64,000 bases of DNA from Marinihelvus sp942491555 (GTDB lineage: Bacteria > Pseudomonadota > Gammaproteobacteria > Xanthomonadales > SZUA-36). The translations under genes and the position numbers were made by a program. The stretch is from positions 233,553 to 297,552 of the forward strand of contig CALOBN010000001.1 of NCBI GenBank assembly GCA_942491555.1, written 5' to 3'. The notes beneath the pieces were generated by a model. The model made no database searches. It was given only the letters and a program-made list of their open reading frames with translations, and was not told the origin of the DNA. Positions 60,288 to 64,000 of the stretch are shown here, one piece after another. The stretch's first letter is position 1. Each line of letters starts with the position of its first letter.

Positions 60288-61787
60288 TTATTGATTCTGC
60301 CCCTGCACAGAAAGCGGGTCTCCAGGCATTGTGTTTACAGGCAAATTAGCCTCGTCGCCGAGCATGTAGTCGATCATCCACGAATGGAAAGGATTCCAGT
60401 GCTGGCGCAGCATGGCCCCGGGCGGGATGCGCAGTACGCCCCGCTCACCGCGCATCGCGATCGACCCCAGGTGAATGGTATCCGGACCGTTCTCCGGCGG
60501 CTGTGCACCATACAAAGGGTCTTCCGGCGGAAAGGGCAGGGCAATGTGCGAAAGAGAGTAGATATCGTCAGGCCAGGCAAGGCCCAGCACTTCCTGTGAA
60601 GGCTGCGTGCTTCCCGGCGTCCAGCGCCACCAGGAGACCTCTGAGATGTTTGGCATGGTGTTAGCGATCACGCTCAGGGTGAAAGGCCGCTGCGCATCAG
60701 CCTCCAGGGGGCCAAGCAGTTGCTGCGGATTCACGCTTAACAGCTTGGTCTCGAGAGCGCGACGATTAACGTCAAACAGGACCAGCTCATAGTGCTCGCC
60801 GTTCAGGCGATCAAACAGCGCGCTGATTGACGTCGGCATCACAACCGTGGCGTCCACGGCGGATGAGAAAGCCAGGATCGGCGGCATTCCGGACAGGCTG
60901 GATGACGACGCCAGGTTTGCCAGTTTCTCCTGGATATCAACGGTTAAGCGATAGGTTACAACTGCCGCATTAATGGCAAAGGAGTTGTATTTATAAGGAT
61001 CATACTCAAGCATGATCTCGTTCCAGGCCAGTTTATCCAGGCCCAGGAGCGTTCCAAGTTCAGCCTGCCACTCGGCCAGAACGGCCCCCCGGGCAATACC
61101 GATCATTGGAGACAAAAGCACCAGGCGATCCGGCCGCACCAGGGCCAGGTCTGTCAGAGAATCCAGCGTATAGTCCAGCGCCAGCGCGGCGCCATTTGAG
61201 TAGCCGACCAGCTGCAGATCGGCACCCGGATTCTGTTTCACTGCATGCGCTATCGCCAGGCGGACGGCCGCGCGCATGTCATCCACGTCCAACTGCACCA
61301 GTCCGGATGGAATGGTGCCATGCCCGGGTATGCGAAGACCCAGAACATAGGCGCCACGGTTTGCATATGCTTCCGCGATACTGCGCATGCTGTAGGGTGA
61401 GTCTGACATACCATGCATAAGCACCACGGCCTGCGCAGCACCGGGTTGTCCAAGGATAAAGCTGCGATTCCAGTTACGGTCCCAGCGAGCCGGGTCAGCC
61501 AGGCTGCCACGATCATAACGCCGCACTATGCTGGTTCCCTCTGCATCGCTGCGGTCGTAGATTTCCTCGTTCAACTCGCGAAACAATCGTTGCTCAAGTG
61601 CGAGATACTCAGAAAAATTCGCCAGTTCCGATTCAGCGGTAAATTCCTCGTTCAGCTCCAGGGTGTGCCAAAGACTGAGGTCGTCGCGACTGTCCAGGTA
61701 CCAGATAAATAGGCCCAGGCCCATGATCATTGCGCCTGCGCAGCCGGCCGCCAGCATCTGAATTATTCGCGTCAAAGCCTTTTTCAT
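60288..61787 (-). CDS. Membrane-anchored alpha/beta hydrolase
   Basis: 499 residues. One N-terminal membrane helix (about 10-30, MLAAGCAGAMIMGLGLFIWYL) anchors a periplasmic hydrolase: oxyanion region VVLMHGMSDSPYSM (about 121-134), LGLRIPGHG, nucleophile elbow GYSNG (Ser197), then candidate Asp in FSSAVDATV and a C-terminal His near 480 (RQHWNPFHSWMI). Lipase-like or peptidase-like activity on an unknown ester is likely. It is divergent from the MscS gene and separated from it by about 180 bp. Confidence 0.8.
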   Translation of the reverse strand: MKKALTRIIQMLAAGCAGAMIMGLGLFIWYLDSRDDLSLWHTLELNEEFTAESELANFSEYLALEQRLFRELNEEIYDRSDAEGTSIVRRYDRGSLADPARWDRNWNRSFILGQPGAAQAVVLMHGMSDSPYSMRSIAEAYANRGAYVLGLRIPGHGTIPSGLVQLDVDDMRAAVRLAIAHAVKQNPGADLQLVGYSNGAALALDYTLDSLTDLALVRPDRLVLLSPMIGIARGAVLAEWQAELGTLLGLDKLAWNEIMLEYDPYKYNSFAINAAVVTYRLTVDIQEKLANLASSSSLSGMPPILAFSSAVDATVVMPTSISALFDRLNGEHYELVLFDVNRRALETKLLSVNPQQLLGPLEADAQRPFTLSVIANTMPNISEVSWWRWTPGSTQPSQEVLGLAWPDDIYSLSHIALPFPPEDPLYGAQPPENGPDTIHLGSIAMRGERGVLRIPPGAMLRQHWNPFHSWMIDYMLGDEANLPVNTMPGDPLSVQGQNQ

Positions 61788-61966
61788 AAGAGCTCCAGGT
61801 GCCTCCGGGGGAATCAGTCCAGACCACCCAATGATACAGATGCAGGCAGGCGGTAGCCGGGATTCCGAAAAGCCTCAGACTTTACTGTAAGTCTGCGTGC
61901 CCTGGCGTAACCGTGTAAATTGGGCCGTCAAAATCTCACCATGAAGCCAGTCTCGAGGGGATCAAG

Positions 61967-63571
61967 ATGCCAATCCATCGTCGCACCATTGGCCAGATAG
62001 TTGCCGTTCTCTTCGCCGTGACAGCGTATTGGCCAGCCCATGCCCAGCCTGATTCCGTTGCCGACGCGACTCCCGAGGTCATCGATGAGGGTAAGGCGGG
62101 CGACCCCCTGGGCAGAGAGACGCCCAGGGGCAGTTTTGACGGTTTCATCACGGCCGCCGAAGCATTTGAGTGGGAGACGGCAGCCAACTATCTTGATTTG
62201 CGCAACTTACCCCAGCAGGTCCGGGGCCTCGAGCCCGGCCTTCTTGCCGAGCAACTGCATTTCATTCTGCAAAGACGGGTTCCCGGTATTGACGGAAGCC
62301 TGCTCAGCAACCGCGCCGAAGGCCAGGCTTTTGATAGCCTGCCGGAGTATCGTGATGAGTTGACACGGATCGACACCATGGAAGGTGAGATAACCTTGCT
62401 GATGCAACGGGTACCCGGCCCTGATGACGACATGATCTGGAAAATATCCAACGTGACCGTCGCTGCAGTACCCGGGCTACACGATGAATTCAGCTATCCG
62501 CACTGGGTCGAGGCGGTTCGGGGCCGGGTGCCCCCTGATAAGAGCTTTGTCGGGGTTGAGCTGTTCAAATGGGTCATCCTCCTGGGCTTTGCGATCATTT
62601 TGATTCCCATTGGCTGGCTGATCGCGGTGCTGATTACCCGGTTGCTGTGTAAAAAGGACAGCGATCTTTATGACCCGGTCAGGCACATTCTGGCCGGACC
62701 CGTTCTGGCACTTGTGGTGGTTTTTTTCCTGGGCCACCTTCTGCGCGAACTGGGTGTTGGTGCAAGAGCCAACCATATTATGCAGGCCAAAACGCTTGTT
62801 ACGCTGTTTTCAGTGTGGTTGATCTGGGCGGGCATTGATTTGTGGCGTGCGCGCAGGCGCAGTGCCTATGAACGGCAAGGTCGAACTGATTCGGCGGTTC
62901 TGGGCCGGCCATTGGCCAATGCGGTGAAGTTGCTTTCCGTGTTGATTGGCGTGTTGTTCTGGCTGGCTAATGCCGGGGTCGACATTACCGCGCTGCTCGC
63001 CGGCCTGGGTGTCGGTGGTGTGGCTCTGGCGCTGGCACTGCAAAAACCCATCGAAGATCTGTTCGGTGCGCTGTCGATTTACTCCCAACAGCCCCTGGCC
63101 ACGGGTGACCTGTGCAAATACCAGGACCAGGTTGGCCTGGTGGAGGAAGTGGGCCTGCGCTCGACACGCTTCCGTACACTGTCCAATACCGTCGTGCATG
63201 TACCGAATTCACAGCTGGCCTATGGCGTGATCGAGAACATCACATCACGCAAAAAAATCATGTACCATCCGGATGTGCCTCTGCGGTATGACACAAGCCG
63301 GGAACAGCTGGAGCAAATACTGACCACCACCAGAACCATGCTTACCGAAATGCCTGATATCGAGAATGAAACCATTCGCGTACACGTTGCCGGCTTCACC
63401 GAGCACGCGATCACCATGAGGGTGCGCGTATTCGCCACCACCACAAATTTCGACGAGTACGTGCAAGCGGTGGAGCAGGTTAACCTGGCCTTGATTACTA
63501 TCGTAGAAGAGGCGGGTGCCCACTTCGCCGCGGGTGCCAGAACGGTGTTTCTTGAGCAGGGGCAGCAGTGA
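61967..63571 (+). CDS. MscS-type mechanosensitive ion channel
   Basis: 534 residues. Signal peptide (1-27), a periplasmic N-terminal domain (about 30-190), then four or more membrane helices (LFKWVILLGFAIILIPIGWLIAVLI; GPVLALVVVFFLGHLL; VTLFSVWLIWAGIDLW; LLSVLIGVLFWLANAGVDITALLAGLGVGGVALALALQKPIEDLFGAL). The last includes the MscS pore helix. The cytoplasmic beta domain follows (VGLRSTRFRTLSNTVVHVPNSQL). It releases solutes on osmotic downshift. It overlaps the next gene by GTGA. Confidence 0.9.
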   Translation: MPIHRRTIGQIVAVLFAVTAYWPAHAQPDSVADATPEVIDEGKAGDPLGRETPRGSFDGFITAAEAFEWETAANYLDLRNLPQQVRGLEPGLLAEQLHFILQRRVPGIDGSLLSNRAEGQAFDSLPEYRDELTRIDTMEGEITLLMQRVPGPDDDMIWKISNVTVAAVPGLHDEFSYPHWVEAVRGRVPPDKSFVGVELFKWVILLGFAIILIPIGWLIAVLITRLLCKKDSDLYDPVRHILAGPVLALVVVFFLGHLLRELGVGARANHIMQAKTLVTLFSVWLIWAGIDLWRARRRSAYERQGRTDSAVLGRPLANAVKLLSVLIGVLFWLANAGVDITALLAGLGVGGVALALALQKPIEDLFGALSIYSQQPLATGDLCKYQDQVGLVEEVGLRSTRFRTLSNTVVHVPNSQLAYGVIENITSRKKIMYHPDVPLRYDTSREQLEQILTTTRTMLTEMPDIENETIRVHVAGFTEHAITMRVRVFATTTNFDEYVQAVEQVNLALITIVEEAGAHFAAGARTVFLEQGQQ

Positions 63572-64000
63572 AAATCGCCCTGGTTCTTTTGTGCTTTTCG
63601 CTTGCTGCAATCGCAAGTGAAAACGAGGTAACTGCAAAAGAGATCTTTCAAAAGGCCAAAAACGAATGCAATAGCCTCGATGATGGGGAGTTTGACTCCA
63701 CCGGGAAGGCCACCATTTTGCATGACTTGACGGGTGATGGCCGGCCGGAAGAAATCGTTGATGCCTCGCAATTTTCCTGTTCGAGTGCAGCATCGCTGTG
63801 GGGCGGAAGCGGTGGGACCTACTTATGGGTCATCGTGGACGGTAAAGCACATGAATTTCTGGCCCACGGGTGGCAAGTCGTCGATATGAATGGAAACAAT
63901 GTACTCTTGCTGGCCGTCCATTCCTCTGAGTGCGGCGATACGATTGGACCTTGCTACCGGGCAGTGGTCTGGGCTGATGAGGGGTTCAGAACGATACGGT
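63568..64000 (+). CDS. Secreted protein of unknown function (truncated by window edge)
   Basis: GTG 63568 overlaps the MscS stop (GTGA) and opens a frame to the window end: 144 codons, with no stop seen. Residues 1-16 form a signal peptide (KIALVLLCFSLAAIAS). The rest is rich in Gly and Asp (HDLTGDGRPEEIVDASQF; VDMNGNNVLLLAVHSSECGDTIGPCYR), with four or more cysteines that could form disulfides. The DxxGDGxxE pattern resembles FG-GAP/EF-hand-like repeats, but the family is not recognised. It is probably co-expressed with the channel. Confidence 0.65.
   Translation, partial: MKIALVLLCFSLAAIASENEVTAKEIFQKAKNECNSLDDGEFDSTGKATILHDLTGDGRPEEIVDASQFSCSSAASLWGGSGGTYLWVIVDGKAHEFLAHGWQVVDMNGNNVLLLAVHSSECGDTIGPCYRAVVWADEGFRTIR

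Overview
The window is dense, GC-rich, gammaproteobacterial chromosome. The housekeeping genes hpt, fadH, yigZ, xseA, guaB, guaA and tadA are of gammaproteobacterial type. The three TonB-dependent receptors, the CoA-ester catabolic genes and the lipoprotein exoenzymes suggest an aerobic, probably marine or sediment heterotroph of the Cellvibrionales/Woeseiales kind; that rank is an inference. I found no tRNA, rRNA, IS element, prophage or CRISPR array.

Layout. 1-9.6 kb: the end of an unidentified gene, hpt and fadH; a winged-helix regulator broken by a one-base frameshift; a saccharopine-dehydrogenase-like reductase; yigZ; an ECF sigma factor with a membrane anti-sigma-like partner; xseA; a lipoprotein amidohydrolase. 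9.7-14.5 kb: guaB and guaA, a 2-oxoglutarate/iron oxygenase with a coiled-coil tail, and tadA. 14.5-20.2 kb: a TonB-dependent receptor, then deoC followed by a two-domain ALDH16-type aldehyde dehydrogenase, a likely deoxyribose-phosphate to acetate route. 20.2-29.0 kb: the most coherent accessory system, two divergent units around a TetR regulator. One side encodes a TonB-dependent receptor, MFS carrier, 3-hydroxybutyrate dehydrogenase, acyl-CoA synthetase and alpha/beta hydrolase; the other encodes the regulator and a lipoprotein polyhydroxybutyrate depolymerase. Two near-identical 20-bp inverted repeats lie in the shared promoter region, each overlapping the -35 of one of two facing promoters. 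I read this as a regulated PHB/3-hydroxybutyrate scavenging locus with its own outer-membrane receptor.

29.0-48.8 kb: an MFS carrier, a TPR sulfotransferase, a very small DUF1330-like frame, an aldehyde dehydrogenase divergent from a sodium/solute symporter, then a long plus-strand catabolic run: FAD monooxygenase, aldehyde dehydrogenase, family III CoA-transferase, HMG-CoA-lyase-type lyase, hydantoinase A and B subunits, a cysteine hydrolase, a TonB-dependent receptor and an FAD-linked 2-hydroxyacid dehydrogenase. The hydantoinase-hydrolase trio matches the N-methylhydantoin to sarcosine steps of creatinine breakdown, but other substrates are possible.

48.8-64 kb: an ABC-F ATPase, a membrane-anchored unknown, a duplicated STAS/SpoIIAA-like protein, a second ECF sigma factor with a zinc anti-sigma factor, YbjQ, an acetyl-CoA hydrolase/transferase, an easily missed 41-residue four-cysteine protein, an outer-membrane beta-barrel, a DUF6544-like pseudogene with an internal deletion, a secreted beta-helix protein, a glutathione S-transferase, a membrane-anchored lipase-like hydrolase, an MscS channel and the start of a secreted protein. 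All statements come from reading the sequence; no alignment or database search was run.
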